Assembly: GCF_018780565.1 (NCBI RefSeq)
Contig: NZ_JADMJN010000005.1
Location: forward strand, 496,001 to 560,000
Length of the DNA: 64,000 nucleotides
DNA from: Rhodoferax sp.
GTDB lineage: Bacteria > Pseudomonadota > Gammaproteobacteria > Burkholderiales > Burkholderiaceae_C
Direction of reading: 5' to 3'
Positions within the stretch are counted from its first letter, which is position 1. Each line of letters opens with the position of its first letter. Under the pieces are notes generated by a model that searched no databases, had not been told where the DNA came from, and worked only from the letters and a program-made list of their open reading frames with translations. This document shows, piece by piece, positions 1 through 8,030 of this stretch. Both the position numbers and the translations under genes were made by a program.

Positions 1-681
1 CAGGCGTTCCAGCGCCGCCACAGCGGCCTGCGCGTCCAGCGGGGCGATGACATAGGCCGCACGCACGCCGGTCAGGCCGAGTGCCTTGTTGGGTGTCCAT
101 AGCTGCCAAACCTGTGCGCGCTGGGCGTCGGACAAGGATGCATTTCCACTCAGACGCAGCGGCGCGTAGGCACAGTCCAGTACCAACACAGGCCGGGTTG
201 GCATGCGCGCCCCGCCACTGGCGCAGCCATCCACCAACCAGCCCGGCCAGCAGGCATGCCTGCCACCCAGGGGGCTTGAAGGTTCACAAGCCCACAGCAG
301 CTGGGCGTCATCCGCCTGTGCCGCCCGACCCAGATTCCAGGCAAGGGCTGCTTGCGCATAGTCGCCGTAGCTGTGCGGTGGCACATGCACATGACGCCCG
401 CCTTGTTGCGCCACCCATGCAGTGATCCGAAAGATGAACTCGCTGGCACTGCCCGCCAGCAGCACGCGCTGCACCTCAACCCCATGAAACGCTGCGAGCT
501 GTGCACGCAGTGCTGCGTAACTGGCATCGGGGTAATGCATGGCATCGGCTTGTGTCACGGCAGCCAGCGCCTGTGGACAGGGGCCACAGGCATTGCTGTT
601 GGTGGAAAAATCAAAATGCGGCACGCCCCGTGCGTCCGGACCACCGTGAATACGTTGCAGAAAGGTTGAGCTCATTGACAT
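1..681 (-). CDS. cobC: Threonine-phosphate decarboxylase CobC (C-terminus cut by window edge)
   Basis: PLP-dependent enzyme of the class I aminotransferase fold that makes (R)-1-aminopropan-2-ol phosphate, the linker of the cobalamin nucleotide loop. Translating the minus strand gives an N-terminus with HGG, FDFSTNSNACGP and YPDASY, then a PLP-lysine region reading LWTPNKALGLTGVRAAYVIAP, typical of CobC/HisC-like enzymes. The gene runs off the left edge after about 227 codons of roughly 330. Its ATG shares one base with the cbiB stop (TGATG), so it is the last visible gene of the cobalamin operon and translationally coupled to cbiB. A second ATG lies 6 bases inside. Cobyric acid synthase or cobST probably follow to the left (inference). 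Confidence 0.9.
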   Translation of the reverse strand, partial: MSMSSTFLQRIHGGPDARGVPHFDFSTNSNACGPCPQALAAVTQADAMHYPDASYAALRAQLAAFHGVEVQRVLLAGSASEFIFRITAWVAQQGGRHVHVPPHSYGDYAQAALAWNLGRAAQADDAQLLWACEPSSPLGGRHACWPGWLVDGCASGGARMPTRPVLVLDCAYAPLRLSGNASLSDAQRAQVWQLWTPNKALGLTGVRAAYVIAPLDAQAAVAALERL

Positions 682-1793
682 CACAGCATCCAAAACACTA
701 CGATAAAAATAGCAGGAACAGCAATGAATACAAGGGCTACCACCACTTTTGATGCATAAACGGCGGCACGCAGCGTATCTGCTGCCTGCGCCGCACGGCC
801 GGTGGGGTTCAATGTATAGACCCCGGGCTTCTCCAGTCGAACGCCCAATGCCAAGGCCATCGCCGCCATGGGCCAGCCGCTGTTGGGCGACGGCGTGCAA
901 CGCGCCTGCGCACGCAACATCGGCCATGGCAAACCACCGGCCACCGCTGCCAGCCAAACACCCGTCAGGCGCGATGGAAGCCAGGACAAAACATCGTCCG
1001 CACGGGCAGCCCACTTGCCGGCCCAGGCCCAGTGACGCCCCTTGTACTGGCCCGGATAGCCCCACATGGCATCTGCCGTATTGGCAAAACGGTACAACGC
1101 AGCGCCCGGCAAGCCAAACAGCATGAACCAGAAAATGGGGGCAACCACCGAGTCGCTGAGGTTTTCCGCCAGTGATTCAATCGCGCTTTCACGCACCTGG
1201 GTCTCGCTCAAGGTGCTGACATCGCGGCTAACCAGCCAGGACAAGCGCTCACGCCCCGCAGCCACGGAGCCGCCTCGCGAGGGAGCCAGTGCGGCTTCCA
1301 CTGCCAGAACCTCGTCACGCAGCATGGCCCACGCCAGCAGGGTCTTGAGCAGCCAGCTCATCAAAGCAGTTACCGTCGCAGCGCCACACAAAACCAGCAC
1401 CAGTGCTTTCAAGCCTGCCCCGCCGGCCCAGGGTGCGGCCAAGGCCCGCGGCAGCTGCGCAAGCACCTGCAGGCTGAGCCACTGGACACCCCACGATGCC
1501 ATCAACACAACAGCTGCCCCAGCCATCCAGGCGAAAACCCCAAGTGAAAATGCCTTGTAATCCGGCTCAGTCGCAGGAGTCTTCAGGTCGGTCGGGGCAA
1601 TCCGCGCACCCGCCCACGCCAGGTAATTGCCCATCCATACCACGGGATGCCAACGCACCGACGGTTCCCCGAATCGCACATCCAGCCAGAGCGCCATCCA
1701 CAACGCCGCAACCGTGCACACAGCCACCCCCGCCAGCACAAAACTGTCAGAGATCAAATAGGCAACAAGGATCATGACGGCAACACCCGGCAA
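681..1793 (-). CDS. cbiB: Adenosylcobinamide-phosphate synthase CbiB/CobD
   Basis: Inner-membrane enzyme that attaches the aminopropanol (phosphate) linker to adenosylcobyric acid. The 370-residue product has several hydrophobic segments and family motifs DVRFGEPSVRWHPVVWMG near the N-terminus, RDVSTLSETQVRESAIESLAENLSD in the middle and FANTADAMWGYPG further on, at a normal family length. The start is uncertain: a TTG at 1793 sits just after a GAGG, while an ATG at 1775 (MILVAY) is the alternative. It lies between cobO (6-base gap) and cobC (1-base overlap), in the expected pathway neighbourhood. The substrate-level assignment rests on family knowledge. Confidence 0.93.
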   Translation of the reverse strand: MPGVAVMILVAYLISDSFVLAGVAVCTVAALWMALWLDVRFGEPSVRWHPVVWMGNYLAWAGARIAPTDLKTPATEPDYKAFSLGVFAWMAGAAVVLMASWGVQWLSLQVLAQLPRALAAPWAGGAGLKALVLVLCGAATVTALMSWLLKTLLAWAMLRDEVLAVEAALAPSRGGSVAAGRERLSWLVSRDVSTLSETQVRESAIESLAENLSDSVVAPIFWFMLFGLPGAALYRFANTADAMWGYPGQYKGRHWAWAGKWAARADDVLSWLPSRLTGVWLAAVAGGLPWPMLRAQARCTPSPNSGWPMAAMALALGVRLEKPGVYTLNPTGRAAQAADTLRAAVYASKVVVALVFIAVPAIFIVVFWML

Positions 1794-1799
1794 TGGGCC

Positions 1800-2369
1800 T
1801 CAGTCTTCGATGCCGCGCTGCGCGGGAATACCGGCCTTGAACGCGTGTTTCACCATGGTCATCTCGGTCACTGTGTCGGCCAGTTCAATGATCTCGGGCG
1901 GACAGCGTCGCCCCGTGAGCACCACGTGCACATGGCCGGGCCGCTCGCGCAGGGTCTGCAGCACATCATCCAGTGGCATCCAGCCGTAGATCAGCGGGTA
2001 GGTGATTTCATCCAGCGTGACCATGAAATAGTCGCCGCTCATGATCGCTGCTTTGGCCTTTTGCCAGCCATCGCGCGCCAGCTGGGCCGAGTGCTCCAGG
2101 TCCTGACTTTTCCAGCTGAAACCATCACCCAGGCCCTCAATCGGAATACCGAGTTGTTCAAACATGCGGTGCTCGCCAAAGCGCGCGGTGGGTACTTTCA
2201 TGAACTGGAATATCTTGACCTTTTTGCCCCGTCCATGGGCGCGCAATGCCAGTCCGAAAGCGGCCGTGCTTTTTCCTTTGCCGTCCCCGGTATTGACGAT
2301 GACAATACCGCGGCGCTCGCCTTCGGATTTTTCGTAGGGCTTGACCGAGGGGGGTGTTTCGATTTGCAT
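1800..2369 (-). CDS. cobO: Cob(I)yrinic acid a,c-diamide adenosyltransferase CobO
   Basis: ATP:corrinoid adenosyltransferase of the CobA/CobO type, which puts the 5'-deoxyadenosyl group on reduced corrinoids. The 189-residue protein carries the P-loop [12 protein letters not shown] at about residues 28-39, then the family stretches [20 protein letters not shown] and [20 protein letters not shown]. Its start overlaps the btuD stop by one base (TGATG). As in many Burkholderiales, salvage and late de novo steps share one operon. It is clearly CobO-type and not PduO or EutT. Confidence 0.95.
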   Translation of the reverse strand: MQIETPPSVKPYEKSEGERRGIVIVNTGDGKGKSTAAFGLALRAHGRGKKVKIFQFMKVPTARFGEHRMFEQLGIPIEGLGDGFSWKSQDLEHSAQLARDGWQKAKAAIMSGDYFMVTLDEITYPLIYGWMPLDDVLQTLRERPGHVHVVLTGRRCPPEIIELADTVTEMTMVKHAFKAGIPAQRGIED

Positions 2370-3193
2370 CAGCTTGTCTTTCTTGATGGGGGGGCGAGTT
2401 TCAATTCATCTGGCCTGGCTTTTGGCAACGCGATCCATTGGCCGTCCAGCGCGTGGATGGCAATGCGCTTGTCAAACACATCTTCCAGCGCCCGGTGCGT
2501 GGCGGCGTCTGCGCTGGCACCCTGATGGGTAACCCGGCCCTGCGCCATGACCACCAGTTCATCGGCATGCAGCGCCATGCTGATCTCATGCAGCACACTG
2601 ACCACGGTTTTGCCTTCGGCGATAAGGGCATGCACCACCTCCAGCCAGTCGGCCTGGTGTGGCGGGTCAAGGTTGGCAAGCGGCTCATCCATGAGCAGCA
2701 CCTGCGCCTCGACAGCCAGCGCCCGGGCGAGCAGCACGCGCTGGCGCTCCCCGCCGGAGAGCTGTCCCAGCGCCCGGTGGCGCCACTCCCAGGCTTGTGT
2801 GGATCTCAAGGCACGCTCCACCGCCGCGTGGTCCGCCGGGCTGGGGGCGGCCAGCCAGGGCTGATGCGGCAGGCGGCCCAACATGGCAACGTCCAGCACG
2901 GTGAGGTCATCGCCCGAGGATTCGTTCTGGCCAAGCCACGCCAGCTGTCGGGCACGCTTGCGCGCCGGCAGGCTGTGCAAGGGATGACCCAGCAAGGCCA
3001 CTGTGCCGCTGTGGGGCAACAAGCCCGCCAGCACCTTGAGCAAAGTCGATTTGCCAGCCCCATTGGGCCCGACGATGCTGGTCCAGCGGCCAGAGGGCAA
3101 GCTCAAGTCAATGTCGTGCAATACGGGCACATTTCCGAGACTGGCCTCGATCGAATGCGCTTGAATGGCTATTGAGGTGGCAGCAAGGTTCAT
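2369..3193 (-). CDS. btuD: Cobalamin ABC transporter ATP-binding protein BtuD
   Basis: ATPase of the BtuCDF vitamin B12 importer, acting at the cytoplasmic face of the inner membrane. Walker A is GPNGAGKST, the signature is LSGGERQR, Walker B is [12 protein letters not shown] and the switch histidine is in VLHEIS. The ATG at 3193 has GAGGAGG six bases upstream. A GTG at 3199 would overlap the btuC stop by four bases but would leave no spacing to that Shine-Dalgarno sequence, so I prefer 3193. The C-terminus is about 20 residues longer than in compact BtuD proteins. It sits directly between btuC and cobO. Confidence 0.93.
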   Translation of the reverse strand: MNLAATSIAIQAHSIEASLGNVPVLHDIDLSLPSGRWTSIVGPNGAGKSTLLKVLAGLLPHSGTVALLGHPLHSLPARKRARQLAWLGQNESSGDDLTVLDVAMLGRLPHQPWLAAPSPADHAAVERALRSTQAWEWRHRALGQLSGGERQRVLLARALAVEAQVLLMDEPLANLDPPHQADWLEVVHALIAEGKTVVSVLHEISMALHADELVVMAQGRVTHQGASADAATHRALEDVFDKRIAIHALDGQWIALPKARPDELKLAPPSRKTS

Positions 3194-3195
3194 GT

Positions 3196-4272
3196 TCACC
3201 CTCCTCTCCCAGACGGACTACGGCGGTGCATCAGCCACAGCAGGTAGCCGCCCCCCAGCACAGCGGTAAGCACACCCACCGGCAATTCCTGCGGCGCAAT
3301 CAGCCAGCGCGCCAGCGTGTCGGCCCCCATCAGCAAGGCCCCGCCCATCAGGCTGGACATCCAGATCAGCCGGCCGTGCGTGCACCGTATGACCGATCGC
3401 ACCAGATGCGGCGCAGCCAGGCCCACAAAGGCAATCAAACCCGTTTGCGCCACGGCCGTGCCCGTGGCCAATGCCAGCACGGCCACCAGTGCAATGCGCA
3501 GCGGCGCCAGCGGCAAGCCGAGGCTGTGGGCCGTTGCCTCACCCAGGCTCAAGCCATCCAGCACCCGGCCCAGCAAGCCGCCCGCTACCACGCACACCGC
3601 CCACACGCCCGCCATCAACAGGCAGGCCGTCCAGCCCACAAAAGCGGTAGAGCCCAGCATGAAGGCCTGCATGGCCTGCAGCGAATCGGGTGAGAACAAA
3701 AGAACCAGATGCGTCATGGCGCCCAGCACCACACCTACCACCACCCCGGCCAGCAACAGCCGCAGTGTGTGCTGCACCCCGCGCGAGAGCGCCAGCGTCA
3801 GCAACACGGCCAATACTGCGCCGGCAAAAGCCGCGCCGGTCAGGCCCAGGCGCACCAGCACACTGCTGGAAAACACGCTGACCACCACCCCACCGCCATT
3901 CATCATGCTGCCCCCCAGCATGCCAGCGCCGCCACCCATGGCAGCCAGCGCCAGCGCCACCCCCAGAGATGCGCCCGAGGCACTGCCCAGCAGATAGGGG
4001 TCGGCCAGCGGGTTGCGAAACAGGCCCTGCGCCAGCGCACCGGCCAGCCCCAGCAAAGCCCCGGCGGCCCAGGCACCCAGGGTACGTGGCAGGCGAATGT
4101 CCCATACGATTTGCCGCGCCATGGCGTAGGCCTCGGGGTCCTGTTGCGGGTTGAGCAAGGGCTTCACCAGATTTTCATAGCCGGTGCTGCCCACACACAC
4201 GCCCAGGAGCACCAGAGCCAGACTCATCCCCAGCAGGGCCCAGGTCAGCCATGCGACACGCTGAAGATTCAA
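3196..4272 (-). CDS. btuC: Cobalamin ABC transporter permease BtuC
   Basis: Membrane subunit of the B12 importer (FecCD/BtuC family). The protein is hydrophobic throughout with about ten membrane segments and the family features DIRLPRTLGAWAAGALLGLAGALAQGLFRNPLADP near the N-terminus and GLIAFVGLAAPHLVR towards the end. A longer reading to 4401 exists but would overlap btuF by over 130 bases with an unlikely N-terminus. The TTG at 4272 overlaps the btuF stop by four bases (TTGA), has AAGGGGGG about six bases upstream and gives 358 residues, the usual length. Confidence 0.93.
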   Translation of the reverse strand: MNLQRVAWLTWALLGMSLALVLLGVCVGSTGYENLVKPLLNPQQDPEAYAMARQIVWDIRLPRTLGAWAAGALLGLAGALAQGLFRNPLADPYLLGSASGASLGVALALAAMGGGAGMLGGSMMNGGGVVVSVFSSSVLVRLGLTGAAFAGAVLAVLLTLALSRGVQHTLRLLLAGVVVGVVLGAMTHLVLLFSPDSLQAMQAFMLGSTAFVGWTACLLMAGVWAVCVVAGGLLGRVLDGLSLGEATAHSLGLPLAPLRIALVAVLALATGTAVAQTGLIAFVGLAAPHLVRSVIRCTHGRLIWMSSLMGGALLMGADTLARWLIAPQELPVGVLTAVLGGGYLLWLMHRRSPSGRGG

Positions 4273-5177
4273 GACTTGCCCCCCTTTGTCGACGCCTTCG
4301 GTGCCTTGGCACTCAGGCATTGGGCCATCAGTCGTGCAGCTTCGGCCATGCGCGGACCGGGTCGAACCAGGGTGTTGGCCTGTTCGGCGGGAAATACACA
4401 CACACGCTGCTCGCGCAGGGCACGGATGCTGCTCCAGCCGGGGCGCTGCGCCAGGCCGTCTTCGGAACGCTGGCCAATCATGATCACATCCGGATTGGCA
4501 CGCACGACGTATTCAGGATTGAGTTTGGGAAAAGGTCCCAGCCTGGCGGGCAGGATATTTTTCACGCCCAGGCGAGTCAAGGTTTCGCCAATGAACGACA
4601 ACTCCGCCGCTCCGTAAGGCCCGGGGTTCACCTCGAAATACACGCGCGTGCCGCTGACGCTGGCTGGCAGCGACTGGGCGGCTGCCGAGACGCCGGCGTC
4701 AATCGCGCGCCAGATGCGCTGGGCATCCGGCACGTCCAGCAGCTGCCCCAATTTAAGCAGGACGCGCTGAACGTCAGCATGGGTCTTGGGCTCCAGGGCC
4801 ACCACCCTGATGCCCAAGGCCCGCAATCGTTCCCCAGCCCGCGAGCTGGTGGCCAGCAGCACCACATCGGGCTTCAGCGCCACAACGGCCTCAATATGGG
4901 GGTCAAGCCCGCCCCCCACCAAGGGCAGCTTCTGAACGCTTGCAGGGAAATTGGAATACCGGTCCACACCCACCAGCCGATGGCACTGGCCCAACTCGCA
5001 AACGCTCTCCGTCAGCGAGGGCAGCAGGCTCACGATGCGCTGCGGTGGCTTGTCGAAATGGACAACCACGCCGCGGTCATCCGTCACTTGCAGGGCACGG
5101 GCGGCGTTGGCCAGCCCCAGGGCGGCGACAAAGCACATCAGCAGCTTGAACACGCGTTGCAGGCCAGACGCTGTCAT
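4269..5177 (-). CDS. btuF: Periplasmic cobalamin-binding protein BtuF
   Basis: Substrate-binding protein of the B12 importer. Residues 1-28 form a signal peptide (basic start, hydrophobic core LLMCFVAALGLANA). The mature part begins with the class III binding-protein pattern PPQRIVSLLPSLTESVCELG and includes LKPDVVLL and NPDVIMIG, with two lobes joined by a helical backbone. The 302-residue length is normal. The ATG overlaps the cobU stop by four bases (ATGA). Its neighbours btuC and btuD complete the transporter. It differs from the leaderless paralogue two genes upstream. Confidence 0.92.
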   Translation of the reverse strand: MTASGLQRVFKLLMCFVAALGLANAARALQVTDDRGVVVHFDKPPQRIVSLLPSLTESVCELGQCHRLVGVDRYSNFPASVQKLPLVGGGLDPHIEAVVALKPDVVLLATSSRAGERLRALGIRVVALEPKTHADVQRVLLKLGQLLDVPDAQRIWRAIDAGVSAAAQSLPASVSGTRVYFEVNPGPYGAAELSFIGETLTRLGVKNILPARLGPFPKLNPEYVVRANPDVIMIGQRSEDGLAQRPGWSSIRALREQRVCVFPAEQANTLVRPGPRMAEAARLMAQCLSAKAPKASTKGGKS

Positions 5178-5788
5178 TGTGAATCTTTCAAAGTCAATGG
5201 CAGTCCCGCCGCCATCAACGTGACGCGCTGACAGGCAGCAGCCACATTCTGGTTGAGCTGGCCCAGTGCATCCACAAAGGCCCGCACCTGCGCCCCCATC
5301 GGGATCACGCCCAGTCCAATCTCGTTGCCCACCAGCACGATGGGGCCTGCAGCCTCTTCAATTGCTATCAATAATGGAGCTACCCGCACTCGTTCCACAT
5401 GGGCCATGTCCCTATTTCTCCCCATAGTGCCTGAAGCCTGCTCATCTGCCGGCATCAGGCAGTTGGTCAGCCACAGCGTGAGGCAGTCCACCACCACCAG
5501 CGTGTCCGCCCGGCTGCATCGGGAAATGGCCTGCGCCAGCGCCAGCGGTTCTTCCACTGTCAACATACCCGGTACTCGCTCGGCACGGTCCGACTGGTGG
5601 CGGGCGATGCGCTGCTGCATTTCTTCGTCCCAGGCCTGCGCGGTGGCAATCAGCACGGCACGGTGGGTCGGGTCAGCCCCCAGCCATTGGCGCGCCAGCA
5701 ACTCGGCACGACGCGACTTTCCACTCTTTTGCCCACCCAAAATCAGCTCACTGCGGGCCACGTGCATGGCGGCTTCGGTCTTGTTCAT
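5174..5788 (-). CDS. cobU: Adenosylcobinamide kinase/guanylyltransferase CobU (CobP)
   Basis: Bifunctional enzyme that phosphorylates adenosylcobinamide and transfers GMP to give AdoCbi-GDP. The P-loop GGQKSGKS is at about residues 18-25. VDCLTLWLTN and VLVGNEIGLGVIPMG are conserved CobU segments. Its ATG overlaps the stop of the BtuF-like gene by four bases. Between the LTN and GNEIG motifs a short palindromic repeat at 5361-5383 is part of the reading frame and encodes VAPLLIAI, in a region that is variable in the family. Length 204 residues is near normal (about 180-190). Confidence 0.93.
   Translation of the reverse strand: MNKTEAAMHVARSELILGGQKSGKSRRAELLARQWLGADPTHRAVLIATAQAWDEEMQQRIARHQSDRAERVPGMLTVEEPLALAQAISRCSRADTLVVVDCLTLWLTNCLMPADEQASGTMGRNRDMAHVERVRVAPLLIAIEEAAGPIVLVGNEIGLGVIPMGAQVRAFVDALGQLNQNVAAACQRVTLMAAGLPLTLKDSQ
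5361..5383. repeat. Short AT-rich palindrome (ATTGCTAT...GAGCTAC type) inside cobU
   Basis: On the plus strand ATTGCTAT is followed by seven AT-rich bases and then GGAGCTAC. It is 17 of 23 identical by eye to the copy at 52783-52806. It lies in frame inside cobU and its minus-strand reading encodes VAPLLIAI. Probably one member of a dispersed short repeat family. Confidence 0.5.
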
Positions 5789-6636
5789 GCTGCGAACGCC
5801 CCGCTTTGTTCTGCATCCATCCAGCCCATGATGATGCTGTGCATCTGCGCTACGCCATCGGTCAGTGCCGCCGGACCCGGCTGCAAGATATCGGGCGACT
5901 TGATTTCAAACAACTGGTGGTGGCGCACCGCCTTCACAGCACCCCAGCCTTCACGGGCAGCCACGTTCTCGGCGCGAAACTTCTTGCCGCACCAGGAACC
6001 CAGAATGATGTCGGGGTTGCGCCGCACAATCTCGGCACCGTCCGCAATGATGCGGTTTTTGCCCAGGGACTTCCCCGCCAACTCGGGAAAACAATCATCG
6101 CCCCCGGCCAAGCCCAGCAACTCCGACACCCAGCGGATGGCACTGATATGCGGCGTATCCCACTCTTCAAAAAACACCTTGGGGCGTCGCGCTCCAGCCT
6201 GAACACGCTGGGCCACCGCCGCCTGCATGGTGAGTAGGTCTGCCTGCATGCCTGCAATGCGTTGCAGCGCCTGCGCGCCCTCGCCGACCATGGACGCCAC
6301 CTGGAACAGCACTGAAAAAATCTCCGCCACACTGCGCTGGTTAAAAATGGTGACCTGAATTCCACGGCGCACCAGTTCGGCAGCAATGTCGGCCTGCATG
6401 TCGGAGAAACCCAGCACGCAATCGGGCTTGAGGGTAAGAATTTTGTCGATCTTGGCGCTGGTGAAGGCACTGACCCGCGGCTTCTCGTCGCGCGCCCGGC
6501 GAGGTCGCACGGTATAGCCGGAAATACCGACAATGCGATGCTCCTGCCCCAACAGGTACAGCCACTCGGTGGTCTCCTCGGTCATGCAGACGATACGCTG
6601 CGGACCTTGGGGCAAGGCGAGCAGGTTCAGGCTCAT
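5785..6636 (-). CDS. BtuF-like cobalamin-binding protein without a signal peptide
   Basis: A second class III ABC binding-protein homologue (PF01497-like) in the B12 operon, with PQRIVCMTEETTEWLYLLG, LKPDCVLGFSDMQADIAAEL and NPDIILGSWCG. Unlike BtuF it has no signal peptide: it begins MSLNLLALPQGPQRIV. An open frame continues to 6744, but the ATG at 6636 overlaps the cobB stop by four bases (ATGA), as elsewhere in this operon. The upstream extension lies inside cobB coding sequence and is not a convincing leader. As read, the protein of about 283 residues would stay in the cytoplasm. Its role is unknown; a corrinoid chaperone or carrier is only a guess. Confidence 0.85.
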   Translation of the reverse strand: MSLNLLALPQGPQRIVCMTEETTEWLYLLGQEHRIVGISGYTVRPRRARDEKPRVSAFTSAKIDKILTLKPDCVLGFSDMQADIAAELVRRGIQVTIFNQRSVAEIFSVLFQVASMVGEGAQALQRIAGMQADLLTMQAAVAQRVQAGARRPKVFFEEWDTPHISAIRWVSELLGLAGGDDCFPELAGKSLGKNRIIADGAEIVRRNPDIILGSWCGKKFRAENVAAREGWGAVKAVRHHQLFEIKSPDILQPGPAALTDGVAQMHSIIMGWMDAEQSGAFAA

Positions 6637-7985
6637 GCGGCCAACTCCACCTTGGCAGGCGGGGAGAACAGCTCCACAACCGCCTCGGGACAGGAAGGAA
6701 ACCAGGCATGGAAGTAACTGGCCCGAACCGATCCCTGCACCCACAGGGCTTCTCCCGCATCGGGCATCGGATCGGCATCGGGTCGGGCCGTGCGCAAGCT
6801 CGCCTCAAGTGGCGTGTCTGTCGTTGAGTAATGAAAGGTATGACCACGCAAGGTGCCGCTGGGCAAGCGCAACTGCTGCGGACCCAGGGCGGCCAGACGC
6901 TTTTGCATGGTGACGACACCCCGCAGCAAACCCCACTGCGCATGGTGCTGGCCGTCCACGGTGACCAGCGTATCGAACAATGCCATCATGCCGCCGCACT
7001 CGGCCCATACCGGCTTGCCAGCCTGGATGTGAGCGGCCAGGCTGGCGCGCAGCGCCGTATTGGCAGCAATGGTCTGCGCATGCAATTCGGGATAGCCGCC
7101 GGGAATCCACACCGCATCACAGGCCGGCAGCGCAGCATCAGCCAGAGGCGAAAAAAACACCAGCTCAGCACCCAGGGCACGCAGGCAGTCCAGGTTGGCG
7201 GCATAGATAAAACAAAACGCAGCGTCGCGCGCCACTGCAATGGTTTTCCCTTGCAGTCCAGGCACCGGCACCACAGTGCGCGCGTCTTCAGCCGGATTGA
7301 ACTCCACACGCCAGCGCTGCAAGTCCTGCAGCGTCATTTGCCCCAACGGGGTGGTGGCCAGGGCATCGGCCGCTGCATCGAGCCGCTGCAGCGCGTCCCC
7401 CACTTCGCTGGCCACCGTGAGGCCCAAATGCCGCTCGGGCAAAGTCATGGCGGCATTGCGCATCACCGCGCCCATCCACTGGGCAGGTTCGCGCACGCTG
7501 CGCTCAAGCATGCCCGCATGCCGCTCGCTGGCCACGCGATTGGCCAACACGCCAGCCCATGGCATATGGGCCCGGTAATTTTGCAGGCCAAATGCCAGCG
7601 CCCCAAAAGTTCCGGCCATCGCAGAAGCGTCCACCACCGCCAGCACATGCAGGCCAAAGCGCTGCGCCAGGTCCGCGGCGCTGGGCTCGCCGTCAAACAA
7701 GCCCATGACCCCCTCCACAATGATCAGGTCGGCTTGCGTTGCAGCCTGGCTCAGGCGCGCGCGGCAATCGGCTTCGCCTGTCATCCACAGGTCCATCTGG
7801 TACACCGGCGCACCGCTGGCCAGGGTGTGCCAATAAGGATCCAGGAAATCCGGTCCACACTTGAACACACGCACTTTGCGACCTTGGCGCGTGTGCAGAC
7901 GCGCCAGCGCGGAGGCAATCGTTGTTTTGCCCTGACCGGAGGCGGGGGCGGCAATCAGGATGGCGGGACAGTGGGATGACGACAT
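6633..7985 (-). CDS. cobB: Cobyrinic acid a,c-diamide synthase CobB/CbiA
   Basis: ATP- and glutamine-dependent enzyme that amidates the a and c side chains of the corrin ring. The N-terminal dethiobiotin-synthetase-like domain starts with APASGQGKTTIASAL, followed by KCGPDFLDPYWH and VEGVMGLFDG. The C-terminal glutamine amidotransferase domain has WIPGGYPELHA and the nucleophile region VWAECGGMM. Length 450 residues matches the family. The ATG is preceded by a 45-base gap after btuB. It is the second gene of the riboswitch-led operon and overlaps the BtuF-like gene by four bases. Confidence 0.95.
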   Translation of the reverse strand: MSSSHCPAILIAAPASGQGKTTIASALARLHTRQGRKVRVFKCGPDFLDPYWHTLASGAPVYQMDLWMTGEADCRARLSQAATQADLIIVEGVMGLFDGEPSAADLAQRFGLHVLAVVDASAMAGTFGALAFGLQNYRAHMPWAGVLANRVASERHAGMLERSVREPAQWMGAVMRNAAMTLPERHLGLTVASEVGDALQRLDAAADALATTPLGQMTLQDLQRWRVEFNPAEDARTVVPVPGLQGKTIAVARDAAFCFIYAANLDCLRALGAELVFFSPLADAALPACDAVWIPGGYPELHAQTIAANTALRASLAAHIQAGKPVWAECGGMMALFDTLVTVDGQHHAQWGLLRGVVTMQKRLAALGPQQLRLPSGTLRGHTFHYSTTDTPLEASLRTARPDADPMPDAGEALWVQGSVRASYFHAWFPSCPEAVVELFSPPAKVELAA

Positions 7986-8030
7986 AGTCAGGCGGATACT
8001 TTCAGGGATTGAATGAGCAGGGGTACGACA

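Noticed and set aside
4273..4401. Upstream extension of btuC to an earlier start
   Set aside because: It would overlap btuF by over 130 bases and add a non-membrane, Cys/Arg-rich N-terminus. The TTG at 4272 has a strong ribosome site.
6637..6744. Upstream extension of the BtuF-like gene that might act as a signal peptide
   Set aside because: The extra 36 residues lie inside cobB and lack a normal n-region and hydrophobic core arrangement. The ATG at 6636 fits the ATGA overlap pattern of the operon.
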